Assembly: GCA_032358255.1 (NCBI GenBank)
Contig: JAULBX010022187.1
Location: forward strand, 221,112 to 285,111
Length of the DNA stretch: 64,000 nucleotides
Reading direction: 5' to 3'
Origin: Heterotrichella gracilis
Taxonomy: Eukaryota; Sar; Xanthophyceae; Tribonematales; Xanthonemataceae
The notes under the pieces are model-generated. The model was not told the DNA's origin, searched no databases, and worked only from the letters and a program-made list of their open reading frames with translations. Below are positions 46,879 through 58,306 of the stretch, in pieces. The translations under genes were made by a program, and so were the position numbers. The number at the start of each line of letters is the position of its first letter. Positions within the stretch are counted from its first letter, which is position 1.

Positions 46879-49800
46879 ATGTCTACAGCGCGAGGCTTTG
46901 CCCTCCAACCTCTGGTATCCTGCGGCGTGTTTGTACCGGGAGCAAACAGGCTATCCTGCGCCGTGGGTGGCGCGGACTATTTCGCTGGTGGGTCCCAAAA
47001 TGCCCCATCTCATCCCCCATTGAAATGCCTCATGCCTTCATGCCTGTGTAGTCACGAACTGATCCCATCCACCTCGTGCAAACGAACCCCTGCCCCGCCC
47101 GCCGCGCAGAGCTCGGCCCCAACGGCGAGATCCTGTTTGAGGACAAGGTTTTCAGGAGCCCCAGCGCGTTCTCCGTGTTTGTCAAGCGCAAAGTGAATCC
47201 AGGCAGGAAAGCAGATGATGGCTGGAACTCGGTCAAGTATTGGTCCACAGCCAGCGGTGGGGAGCTCCTCTCCAGCTACCGCCCGACACTAGAGCAGCTC
47301 CTTGGCGGGTTTTCAACCAAGGATATCAAGGGGAACAACCCAGAGGGCAGCTCCGGGACAATCAAACCGGATCTGGAGCCACTGCCATCCTCCTTCCTCG
47401 GCATCGCTCGCAGAGCCAGGAAAGCCCGCCCAAAGGCAGCGCTGCTCGAGGACCCCTCAGACGACCTGGACTTTGATGTTTCTGAGTCCTCAGAGGAGAG
47501 CGAGGACGGTGCAGTCAAGTCCCCAGATCCTTTGGACCACGACCACGACCCCAGCTTCCGACCCCACAGCTCCTTTCATGCCCCTCCCTCCACGGGCCTG
47601 GCACCCTCCGTGCACCGCCACTCGCGCCACCTCTCCGCAGACGCCTCAGACTGCGCACGGCCTGCTGTTAGCAGCGGGAACCCAGCCACTTCTGCAGCGA
47701 TAGCCCTCAGCGGTGGGGCTGCAGAGGCAATGAGCACCGAGGAGCTGTTGACGTTCACCTGGATTCAATGCGAGAACGAGACCTGCGCCAAGTGGAGGCG
47801 GGTCAAGCTGGATGAGGTCCCTGAGGGGCCCTGGGTGTGCAACATGAACCCAGACATCCGGTAAGGAGCGGGGTGAGGGGGTGGCTGGGCACAGCATGCA
47901 TGGGCACACGCTGCATATTCAAAAAGTCATGGGATTGCAATTCATGGCGGGAGACTTTGAAAAACTTGCTTATGGGATAGAAATGGCCTGCGTTCAGGTT
48001 GCAATACGTTGTTGTTTCAGGTGCAATGGACAGGTATTTTCCATTGCCTAGTTTTTGAATTGGGTTGCATGCCTAACGTCATTCCAATGGTCATCATGCT
48101 GCAATCTGCCATTTTTCAGCCTTAGCCGACCGCAATTTTTCATGAGCTGCTGCCACTCCGCTTGCTGTGGCCCTAGAAATGGTCTCACCACCGGCACATT
48201 GCCAGAGCATACCCATTGAAGGCAGTCACCCTCCCTTCCAGCTTGGAAGTTCCAAGCCCAAACCCACCCACTTCCTTGCACATTCTCCATGTGCCACCCA
48301 GGAAACCCTCCCAAATTTCCCTTCAACTTGTCCAAGGCTGCGGGCGGGGTTGTCCCAGCTATTGAAAGCAGACCGCAATCGTGGGCACCATTCAGCCCAA
48401 TCCGCATCCCCACCCCCGCTCACCCCCCACCCCACCCCCCACCCTCCCACATACGCCCGCTGCGCCGCGTCCCAGCAGTTACCCTATGCGCACACCGACG
48501 CCTACTGCAGGACGAGCCACCATATCCCCACCTCTCACCAGCACATTCCACCCGCATCCCCCTCCCCCACTCACCCCCCACCCCACCCCCCACACCGACA
48601 GCCTCCTGCAGGAAAGGGCACTGTATCCCCACCTCACCCCACCCATCCCACCATTCGCCAGCTAATCCCAGCCCAACCCACATTCCCATCCCCCACCCTC
48701 CCAGGTACGCCCGCTGCGCCGCGGCCCAGCAGTTCCCCGACGAGCACATCGACCGCCTGCTTGAGGAGGAAGCCATGGCGCGCCACGTGGCGAGGTCTCA
48801 GCGCCCCGCCCTGGATGCCTGCGGGGAGTCTGCCTTTGTGTCTGACCTGGTGGCCTTTCTTGAGGAGCGAGGGGAGGAGGGGCTGGCCAAGCAGATCAGG
48901 GAACAGCGCATCACTTGGTGGGTGGAAGGGCTTGGGTTCTGTGGCAGTGGGCATGTGGGTGGGGTGTGCGGAGGGAGGAATGGCGTAGGATTTAGTTGAT
49001 GCATGTGGGGATTTCTTGAGCATTGGGACGATTCTTGAGGAGCTTTGGGAGGAGGGGCTGGCCAAGCAGATCAGGGAGCAGCGCATCACTTGGTGGGTGG
49101 GGGGACATGGGTGTTGTGGCATGTGGGCGTGTAGCTGGCGTGTGCGGGAATGAGGGAGTATTGGCGTGGATTGCAGTTAATGCATGTGGGAATTTCTTGA
49201 GCATGGGGACGTTTCTGAGGAGCGAGGAGAGGAGGGGCTGGCCAAGCAGATCAGGGAGCAGCGCATCACTTGGTGGGTGGGGGGAGGGCTTGGGGTTTGT
49301 AGCAGTGGGCATGTGGGTGGGGTTTTGCAGAGGGTGAGGGAGTAATGGCGTAGATTGGCGCAGTGATTGCATGTGGGGTGGGGGGGAGGGGGAGGGCCAT
49401 GAGGATGGTGGCGTGTCCTGAGGAGTGGGGGAGGGGGGGCTGGCCAAGCAGAGCAGGGAGCAGCGCATCACTTGGTGGGTGGTGGGTGGGTGGGAGGACA
49501 TGGGTTTTGTGGGTAGTAGGCGTGTGGCTGGGGTGAACGGGAATACGAGAATAATGATGGAGATTGCATGCACTGCATGTGGGGGTTTCTTGAGGATGGT
49601 GTCGATTCCTGAGGGGCTGGCCAAGCAGAGCAGGGAGCAGCGCATCATGTGGCGTGTGGGGCAATGGATGTTGTTTGTGGGGTGTGCGGGGGTGAGAGAA
49701 TAACGGCTTGGATTCGCAGTGGACGTTTGTGTGGGATGTAGGGGGTGTTACTGCACCGCTATGGGTGGGTATGAATCACTTGAAGTACATCTAAAGCACG

Positions 49801-52800
49801 CATTCTTAATATATATATAATAGCAGCAAATTATTTTAACACGGAATTACAAGCACAAACAAAAACAAAAAGCAAAAATCCGCACAAAAAGCTCCCACAT
49901 CCTTACCCTTCCCCCCCTGTGCAGCAACAACACCCCGCTGGACGTGTTTGGCCTCTACAAGGCCGTCATCGCGTTTGGGGGCCTGATCGCAAACGAGCGC
50001 TACGACGACTACGGCCGCTGGGTGGGCGGCATCAACTTTGCGGGCCAGATCTTCCCGCGCATGCGCAATTACACCCCCAACAACCGCGCCACCTCCATCG
50101 GCAACCAGCTCCTCACCAACTACAAGAAGTTCCTGTACCAGTACGAGCGCGCCTACCTGTCCAAGGACCTGGGGATGTCATACATGGAGGCCAAAGGGGA
50201 GGCGGCAGCTGCAGCGGAGCAGGCGAACCTGGCAAACCTGGCGAACCTGGCGAATTTGGCGAATCAGGAAACCAGTCCCCAGTCCCAGCAGGCGGACGCG
50301 CTGGCTTTCCTTGCGGACATCGCCAGTGGGGATGCGGAGGAGATGGGGCAGGGGGGCGCGGGGGGTGGGGGGGGGCAGGGTGGGGGCAGGGGCAGGGGAG
50401 GCGCCAAGCGGGGGGTGGAGGTGGAAGAGGGCGCGCCTGAGCGCAAGCGCAGGTATGGAGTGGTGTCGGCTGGGTGCATGGGGCTGGTGGGTTGATTTAG
50501 TTAGTTAGTTACATGCCTTTTAGCAATATAGCCAGATTAGCAGTCAGCGGGTTGATTTGCATCCAGTTCATTTGCACTGTAACCCTGAATCCTGACCCCC
50601 ATGCACAGTAACCCTAAACCCAAATCTCCATGCACAGTAACCCTAAACCCTTGTCCCCGTGAGGGCGCATGGGGCCGGCAGACTAATTTCCGCCAGCAGG
50701 ATCTGTTGCATGGGATAATGGCAAGATTGCATGGTGCTGGTGGGTGCATGGCCTTCAATTGGGATTGGGGCGCATGGGGCTGGTGGGTCAATTTGCATCA
50801 GTTGGCGGATGAGTGGATGATCGGTTCTGTCCCCTTGCTGAATTTCAATCCTAAGGGTTTTGCCCCTGTCCTCAGCAGCCCCTCACAGGCTCAAACCATA
50901 AGGGTTTGCCCCTGTCCCTCCCCCGCAGGAAGCAGGAGCTGGAGGCCCACCACGTCCCTCAATTCCTTAGGGTTTGTCCCCATCCCCTTAGACCCCAAAG
51001 GGTTTTGCCCCTCTCCCTTGCAGGAAGCAGGAGCTGGAGGCCCGCCGCGCAGCAGACAAGGTTCTGTCTGGCCTGGTGCGCGCCGAAGCGGGGGCTGGCA
51101 GGGCGACACCTGGCACCCTGCTGCTGGCACAGGACTCTAGGGACCTAAACAGGTGGGAGGCCCCTAAGGGCTTTGGGTTTAGGGTTTGTGTATTTGGGGA
51201 TGTGGGCAGGGCCACAGCCAGAACCTTGCTGCTGGCACAGGACCCAAGGGACCTAAACAGGTGGGAGGCCCCTTAGGGTTTAAGGCTTTGGGTTTAGGGT
51301 TTGTGTATTTGGGGATGTGGGCAGGGCCACAGCCGGAACCTCGCTGCTGGCACAGGACCCAAGGGACCTAAACAGGTGTGGTGGCGGTTTAGGGCGATGG
51401 TGTAGGCGCCGTGTATCAGAGGTGCTTAGGGTGCAGGGTACTACTATTGCAGGCGTTCAGGGGGATATGCCACTGGACCCCAGGTATCTCGGGGCTCTTT
51501 GGCAATTGTCCATCATGGGACAAAATTGTTTGGTTGTTGCAATGAAACAGCCTGAAAAAGCCTGCTCCGTCTCTAAAACCGGCCCCTCCTCCTTGCAGGC
51601 ATTGGCCGGTGGTGGTTGCCGCAGCCGAGGACCTGCCTGTGCGAGTGGCTTCGGGGGGGGCATGCTCATCCAGTGGTGGCACCTCCTTCCCCCCACCGCT
51701 GCTGGAGGCTGTTCCCTCGGGGAGGGTGGAGGAGGCGCTGCCAGTGTGCGTTGTGGGGACCCGCTCGCTGGGGTGGGTGGAGGCGGCGTCGTGCAGGTGA
51801 GGGGTGGGGGGTATTGGTGGCCTATGTGAGGGGGGGATGGTTGTGGCTAGGGTAGGTCTTCTTTGGAGCACGGGGTATTGTCGTTTTATGGACATAGGCT
51901 GGTCGAGGATTTGCCATTATAATTTATTATTAGTACTATTAGTTATTTATATGCAGCCTGCTTCTCGGTGTCGTTGGTATGCATCCAGCTATAATCTAAC
52001 ACTGCTCTGTACTGCCCGTCATCATCCTTGAAATGGCGCATGGGACGGCAGCAGCCCAGCAGGTCTGTGCCGATCTACCACATCACATCCTGAGCCACCA
52101 CCTCTCTCTTCCCCCCAGGTTCTACACTTGCTCAGCCGGCGACTCCGCCCTAGTCTCTGTCAATGGAGACACCCCCCGATTCGGCGCGCGCGGCAGCGAC
52201 AACCAAAACCGAAACGCCGCCTGCGCTTCAGCCCTAAAAACCGCATCCCAGCTGGCCGCGGCGCATCCCGGGGATAAGCCAGGGAGGGGCGCGGCTGCCG
52301 CGGGGAGGGCGGAGGTGCAGCTGGCGGCCACGTCGCATATTGCTGCTCGCGTGCTGGCGCTGGAGGCGCGGGTGCCTGCGGATGGGCTGAACAGCGGCAG
52401 CTACCAGTTCTGGCAGTCGTGGCGCAGGTGGGTGGGGGTGTGGGGTGGTGGACTGTGTGGGTGGGGGTGAGTTTTGGGGGCTGAGGGTGTGTACATTGGC
52501 CAGGTGGGTGGTGTCTGGAGCACACTAGTCATGTCCATCTTCCTGCACACACACACAGCACAGTAACTTTTGCGTAATGTATGCAACAATTTCCTGCTGG
52601 CACGCATGTAGCACCTACTATTTTGCAAGGGTCGTGTGACATATGCCACACATTTTGGAGAATGTAGGCATTACATGCATGCCAGCGGAGCAGCCATGTC
52701 AGCAGCCAGCCCTGCACCAGCAGCACCAAACAGTAATTTCCTGGCACTGTGCGATTCCCCTGTGAGAACGTGACGATTCTTCTGTGAACGTGACTCAAAA

Positions 52801-54832
52801 CAAAACCCCTGACCCCTGTCCCACCCCCACAGGTCCCTCCATCGCGCCGAGTCTCCCCACGAAATCACCCCCTTGCTCCTGGCCCTGGCGCACCAGCTCA
52901 ACCCTGACACCCTAAAGAGGGCTTCCAAGGACACCCTGTGGGACGACCTGCGCTCCTTCCTGTGCATGCTGCCAGCTGGCGTGCCCTCGTTGGATCGATC
53001 GGCAGGGGGTGGGGTGGGGCCTGGGTGCCTGGGGCTGGATCGGGCTGTGGGGGCGCTTGAGGAGGCGGTGGATTGGGCGCGGCTGAGGAAGGTGTGGGTG
53101 CCGCTGCAGGTGGGTGGCGGGGGGGGTGGGGGCCGGTGGGGATGGAAGATATTGGTCCTAGCTGGTGGGCACCATTTGTCGGGTGCCAGGGGCACGCTGC
53201 AATTTGAAACCGTGCTTAGGTTTTTGTCAGGTCATTTACGGTTTTTGTACAGTTTGGACTGCTCAGCTCTGTCGTAGAAAGCCATCTACCGCTGCTAACT
53301 GTCTATTCTTTCCAGATCCGTGACGTTTTCTAAACCCAGGGTGATAAGAAATTATACTAGCCCTGTTATTATGTTATTATCCTTGCTAAATCCTACCCAG
53401 CCCCCTATCCTCCACCATTAATGATGTTCTCCCAACACCCCGCAGGCCACCGCCGCCACCGCCCCCACCAAGCCCCCCACCCGTGACGAGCGGCGCGCCG
53501 CCCCCCGCCACAGCCACACATCCACCACCCCCATGCCCAAGCACGAGCCCGCCCCCCCCCCCCCATGCCCCACAGCGCTGAGACGTCCCCTGAGGATCTC
53601 ACCCCTCTGGTGGGGCAGCGGCCAGCGCCAGGTGACGGCGCGGCAGCGGCTAAAGTGGCGCAGGTGGGTGTGGGCCTGGAGGTTGTAGACTTGGGGCCCA
53701 AGGTTGCGATCACGATAGAATGAAACATTGAGAAATTACTGATCACTTAGAAATGCATCTACAAGGGTTTAGGGTTTCCAAGCCCCAAAGCTGGTGTGTA
53801 AGGCACAGTATTGCACATGGCTGGGTGCTGTAGAGAAAGCCAGGCGCCTGCATTTCCCCAAATCTTTTCATGCCAAAACCATAACTTGTGGTAACCAGGG
53901 GATGATTAAAAAACACAAGCATGCAGTACTTGCTCTGGTCGCAAGCCTTCCGCCTAAAAAATGGTGGGTGTCGCTGTGCAGTGCAGCGGATCGCACATGG
54001 GCCTTTGAGCCTAAGGCACCTCCACACCACATGGCTCAATGGCTCACCCATTCCCCCCTGCCCGCACCGCCCCTGCCCCAACGCATGGCGCCATCACCAC
54101 CACCACCACCCTCTTCTGCCTGTACCTGGGCCCAAACTACGGCTACCAATCACCCACCACCATTACCACCACCCACTCCTGATCACTCTTTGGACCCAAA
54201 GCATGGCTATCAACCCACCACCACCACCACCACACACCACCACCACCACCATGCAGGCCGCAGCCGGTGGGGAACCCTTGGAGGGTGCACCTCCCCCCGC
54301 CCCTGCCCCAATGGACGTGGACACCGCCACCCACCACCACCATCACCACCACCACGCGCGCCCGCCGCCTGCCGCCGCCCCCCCGCCCCGCCCCCGCACA
54401 GCGGATGTGGATGTGGATGCGCTTCACGCCCTCACCACCATGGCAGCTGTTCGATCGCACCACGAGGAGCGGGCAGCCGCAAGCTCCTCCGCACCGGTGG
54501 AGGGTGGGGGGGCGCATGCGCAAGGTGGGGGGGATCAGGGGGGAGAAGGTGGAGAAGCGCTTGCTGGGGAGGAAATTTTGGAAGTCGCCCAGCCTGCGCC
54601 ACTGGAGGACTGGGGCGAGCCTCAGGTGCCTGATTACACGGGTGGCCGGGACCACTCGGGGGATGGGGAGCAAGTGCCAGGTGGCAGCACGTCAGGGAGC
54701 GCAGCGGCGGAGATACCTGTGGCTGCGGCTGCGCAGCCCCCTCCGGGGCCCCCTCCACCCCCCTCCAGCATCACCAGCCCCTCCTACTTGGCGCTGCTGA
54801 TGGAGGAGGGGGAGGGGGCGGGGGGTTTGTAG
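46879..54832 (+). CDS. RAMA-CW-ARID domain chromatin protein
   Basis: Predicted nuclear protein of about 1100 residues. Exons: 46879-46987, 47110-47860, 48705-48917, 49925-50452, 51024-51152, 51599-51796, 52119-52427, 52833-53109, 53446-53663, 54257-54832. Residues ~10-82 match a RAMA domain: GVFVPGANRL, GEILFEDKVFRSPSAF, DDGWNSVKYW. Residues ~254-291 form a CW zinc finger with Cys 257, 262, 280, 291 and Trp 265, 278; CW domains can read histone H3 lysine methylation. Residues ~363-435 match ARID, a DNA-binding fold: LDVFGLYKAVIAFGG, ATSIGNQLLTNYKKFLYQYE. The rest is low-complexity, ending SPSYLALLMEE. The ATG follows a TTAG, so it could instead be an internal exon start. Exon 53446-53663 is one base out of phase across a 13-C run. 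No characterised protein with exactly this domain set is known to me. Confidence 0.82.
48445..48640 (+). repeat. Copy of CW-exon 5' edge in the upstream intron
   Basis: 'TACGCCCGCTGCGCCGCGTC' at 48452-48471 repeats the first codons (YARCAAAQQ) of exon 48705-48917, and the phrases after it (ACACCGAC.CCT.CTGCAGGA) recur twice before the true exon with a shared CCCACCCCACCCCCCAC spacer. Confidence 0.85.
49035..49660 (+). repeat. Four extra copies of CW-exon 3' edge with donor
   Basis: The end of exon 48705-48917 (codons for EEGLAKQIREQRIT, then TG and donor GTGGGTGG) is repeated at about 49041-49103, 49221-49280, 49426-49482 and 49611-49652, spaced by about 170-200 bases, each with the same intron phrase (GGGCATGTGG..GTGTGCGG). 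The last copy has lost the donor GT context (CATGTGGCG). Confidence 0.95.
50918..50970 (+). repeat. Copy of an exon 5' edge with acceptor (chromatin gene)
   Basis: 'GCAGGAAGCAGGAGCTGGAG' at 50925-50944 repeats the acceptor and first codons (KQELEA) of exon 51024-51152 about 95 bases upstream, with CCTTAGGGTTTGTCCC-type spacer. Confidence 0.92.
51205..51385 (+). repeat. Two extra copies of an exon 3' edge with donor (chromatin gene)
   Basis: The end of exon 51024-51152 (codons for TLLLAQDSRDLN and donor GTGGGA) recurs at about 51208-51262 and 51326-51380, with a repeated spacer carrying GGTTTAGGGTTTGTGTATTT. Together with the 5' copy, this exon is flanked by decoys on both sides. Confidence 0.94.
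53552..53564 (+). other. 13-C homopolymer at a coding frame break
   Basis: Upstream of this run the exon reads TAAPTKPPTRDERRAAPRH in phase with exon 52833-53109. Downstream the plausible frame (SAETSPEDLTPLVGQ..AKVAQ, ending in phase with exon 54257-54832) is shifted by one. A single-base length error here would reconcile them. Confidence 0.7.
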
Positions 54833-56026
54833 CCTGCCTGCGCATGGGCTTGGACGCACACGCATGCGGGGACGGTGGTGGAGCCGTTTGAGCCCATTCT
54901 GCCAAGGGACCCACCCGCGCATGTGAGTGGGCTTGCGAATGTCTATACGTGTGCCATCTGACATTCAGAGTTTACTGTCAGCTCCCTTATACCTAGGCGC
55001 ACACCTCTTTATAGAAATCAGTCTCTGATGCACCGGTGCTTACATAAATCCATGATGCACCGGTGCATATGCGGTTCTGTGACATTGGCTGGTCCCATCT
55101 GCAGCAACAACCGTGGCAGTGCCAGCACCCAGTGTTCAACTTGTGTGCTACAATTGTGTGCTGCTGCGCCTTTTCATTTTGAAGCACCTAGCCCGCTGAT
55201 TTTTGCTATCATAATGGGTACGGCTAACCAATGCAGGCCGTCCCAGCCTGACTTAGAGGCTCCACATCAGGCATAATGATTACATCCGATTCGTACATCG
55301 TCCGTATCCTTCTCAACACAATCTATTTTGTACAGTGCTGGTAGTGGCCTCTGAGTTGGTTCCCTTATGTCAGACAGTCACTAAATTCCTTGCAAAAACA
55401 TGTTCAACAGGCTGTCTGGCTGTACAATAAAAACCTTGGCATCGCGTGCTTGTAGTTGTTGTGCCGCATGCCTACGCCTCGGCGTTCAGCGGGGTCAACT
55501 TGTTTTTTGTGCGTTTGTTCTGGCAGTGCAGGCCAGTGGTGCGCATGGCATGCACGCATTCAATGCATGCGGCTGCTGCGATTTAGATTCGGTACAACAA
55601 GCTGTAACCTACTGTAACAGTCACTGTGCTTCGGTTGGATTATGCAAAAATAAATGTGAGCTAACAGCAATTGCTTCTTCCACATGTGCTGCCCCACCAG
55701 CACAACCCACGGCCCCAGCATGGAGCTGGCCTTGCCCTTGCCATCAGGCAACCCTAAACCTTGAGCATGCTGTGAAGCAGCTCAGGCCTGCGCAGCGCCT
55801 GTGCCCTCCCCCACACACCCTCTACCCATGCATCCAGCGCCATCTCCCTGGCCTCGCCTTCCAGGGCTGGAAGGCTCCAAAGGTGAACTGCTCGCTGTTG
55901 GTTTGTGACCAGCCCTCTTTGCTCTCCACGCTGATCTCTGTAGCAATGGGCAGACACTGCTTGTTCAAAGCAATCTGCTCCGCCTGCCCAATTTGAGCTT
56001 GCACCTAGCTGGATCGGGTGACCTAG
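54833..56026. other. Intergenic, no gene recognised
   Basis: A plus-strand open frame at 55400-55996 is Cys/Ala-rich and has no family marks; I do not support it as a gene. The palindrome ATGCACCGGTGCAT (55055-55068) lies next to a direct repeat of TGATGCACCGGTGC (55027). Confidence 0.45.
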
Positions 56027-56746
56027 CTAGCTGCTGACCTGTGGCCCGCCCTGCCCACTGCTCTGTGCATCGTCGGAGGCACCTGCTTTCACAGGAGCCT
56101 CGTCGTCGGATTCATCACCACATAAAGCCCTCCACATTGCTGCTTGTGTGCCGTGCTTCTGCCTGGCAAGGCGCCTCAGGTCTACAGACCGGTACAGGGC
56201 AACGTGCCTCCAATATATCCTGGTACTTGTTGCTGCTGTCAGCTGCCCAACGATGTCCTGAATGCTCAGACCATAGCGGCACTGGGCACTGATGGTATCT
56301 TCGTAGCAGTTCCCATCACGGACCAGCTCGTGAAGGAAGGGGTGCACGGTACTGAAGGTGCGTGTGGAGAGCTCCACATCCTTGTGCATTTGTGCCACTG
56401 GGGCATTGAGCCTGGCTGCAATGTCCAATTTCAAGCCCTTCTCAGAAACTCCAAGCTTGCGAGCAAGTGCCTTCAGCTTCTTCAGCTTCCAGTCCTCAGA
56501 GATCTGCACGTCTGGTGGCACGAGAGCCTCTCACATCGGTGGGAGCAAGGCTCGAAGCTGTGCCCAGATCTCCCGAGACAGTTGCTGGCAAAAGGGATTG
56601 CCTGGCCCAGCCAGCGCCACTGATGCTGCCTGTTGAGCAATGTCCTGGAACGTCCAGAACGTATCTGTGTGGCTGGTCAGGGCAGAAGCAATGAGCTCAA
56701 TCGCAGGTGCAGGCAATTCACTCCACTCAAGCGCTGTCCTTGCCAT
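56027..56746 (-). pseudogene. SAP-domain protein gene interrupted by a frameshift or mini-intron
   Basis: Two neighbouring minus-strand frames look like one protein. The first (56746-56531) starts at ATG with ELPAPAIELIASAL, F-box-like in style, and runs through REIWAQLRALLPPM to TGA. The second (56521-56027) has no ATG near its start and carries a SAP-like helix-turn-helix (LKKLKALARKLGVSEKGLK), a DNA/RNA-binding motif, then helices and an acidic tail (GDESDDEAP). Between them is a GT..AG-flanked stretch of about 26 bases, far too short for a normal intron, so a one-base lesion is as likely. I do not recognise the full-length family. Call: broken or misassembled gene. Confidence 0.5.
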
Positions 56747-58306
56747 GGCTTCACCAGTTGTCGTTTACTGACAATGCTTTCCGCGTGTCCAGGAATGTTT
56801 CTTCGGTGAGGGTGGCAAAGGCGGAAGGTAGTCTGCAGAGAGGTACAAACGGATGTGAACATCCACTGGAAAATTGGTTTTGACACTAGCCTAACTCTGC
56901 TGAATGCTAAGCACCTTCCGTGCAGCGCTATGCTGTTAGATCTAGCTTGGATATATATATACAGACAAATATGCTGACTTTGACTATACACACTGTGTGA
57001 CTGACCATAACCCTCATAGCATGCATCCACACACACCCGGGGTACAAGTAATACATCTCGCTGCCATCTGGTTTACTGTAAGCCAAACCCAACAAAACAT
57101 TTAAAGCTGTAGAAAAGCACTGTGACCCCAGCCATCACAGCCTGACCGCGAAGTGACCGATGGGGAGCCAGGTTCGGATATAAAGGGCACATGCATGCAT
57201 GCAAGCTCCCAACTCGCAGGTCAGATACCCTCACAAGGGCAAGCTAATATCGATGTGCACTTCACAATTCCTCGTTTGCGTGCGTTACACGATGATAATA
57301 GAGGCTCAGCACCACAAAACACGAAGGTATGCATACTGCAGGTGTGGGTGCTACTGGATTGCACCCCCAGTGGCTTGCAACTAGCGCACGCAATCACCCC
57401 TGGCTTGCTTATTGTAGAGGGATTGGCAACGTGGGTTGGAGGCGCTCACCAGAAGCCAGCAGGGAGTGGCTCGCCTTGAAGGTTTCGAGCGGGTCACAAC
57501 AATCAAGGAGCCAGCACGGAGAGAAGCGTAACTTGTAACTTCTCGAGCAGGCGACAACCAACCAAGCCAACAAGGAATGGCTGTCAAGCTTGTATGCTAT
57601 TGTAGGCAGGCCTGCAGACACAACAGGGAAAGCACGCAGCTCGTTGGGCGCAGAACTCAGCTTACAACTGTTTGGAAGCAACGGGCACTCGAGTGCAGGA
57701 TGAACTTTACTTTCTTGTACGTACCGCGACAAGGTCCTCTTCTGTTCCTGTCGATACTTTTTCGCACCTTGTGCATGCTGTGGGGGTTGTCTATGCAAAA
57801 GTGTGAAACTGGAATGGGGGAAATAGGATATGCATGCATGCATGTGACGAGAGGCAAGTTTAGAACGATCACCTCTGTGTCCTTCTCCTTGCTCTCCAAG
57901 TGCACCCAGTGCCCTAGAAGGTCTATGTGACCCGACCTTTTCCCTAAAATTGTGATGTGCTTGCTTCTCCTCCACCTGATAGCAGTTTGACCCAGTTGGG
58001 CAACCCATTCATGCAGCAAGCTGCTGTGCACAGGTTGCTTTGGAGTAACAAAGGGCTGGTGGAAGCCTGTCAGGTCGAAAGGTTGGTCCAACAACTGGCT
58101 TTAAAAAGAATAGCATAGAGAAGAAGTGATATGAGCAGGTTGATTCTCAGTGATAGCCACTCAGCCCTGACCTGAGCCACTCCCTTTTTGTCAGCAGGGC
58201 ACAACAGCCCCTTTGATGCTATAGTCTGTTGGGTGATCCACACGTTGACTTTCCTGCTGGCCTGCAGGTAAAACCCAGCTTAGGGTGGAACCAGCCACTG
58301 GTCGCC
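56747..58306. other. Intergenic with unresolved coding-like stretches
   Basis: A minus-strand open stretch at about 57850-58094 (QPFDLTGFHQPFVTPK.., then SKHITILGKRSGHIDLLG) looks protein-like but lacks splice partners. The 57440-57600 region holds degenerate repeats of a CAGCAAGGAATGGCT-like phrase in a minus-strand frame reading SHSLLA. GCATGCATGCAT tracts occur near 57190 and 57830. Confidence 0.35.

Noticed and set aside
53794-54633. Open frames of His/Pro/Thr-rich peptide before the last chromatin-gene exon
   Set aside because: They come from CAC/ACC repeats in the intron; the real exon begins after ATGCAG at 54257 in another frame.
55400-55996. A 198-codon plus-strand frame
   Set aside because: Cys/Ala/Pro composition without motif, no splice partners, and it sits in the 3' flank; chance openness in GC-rich DNA is likely.
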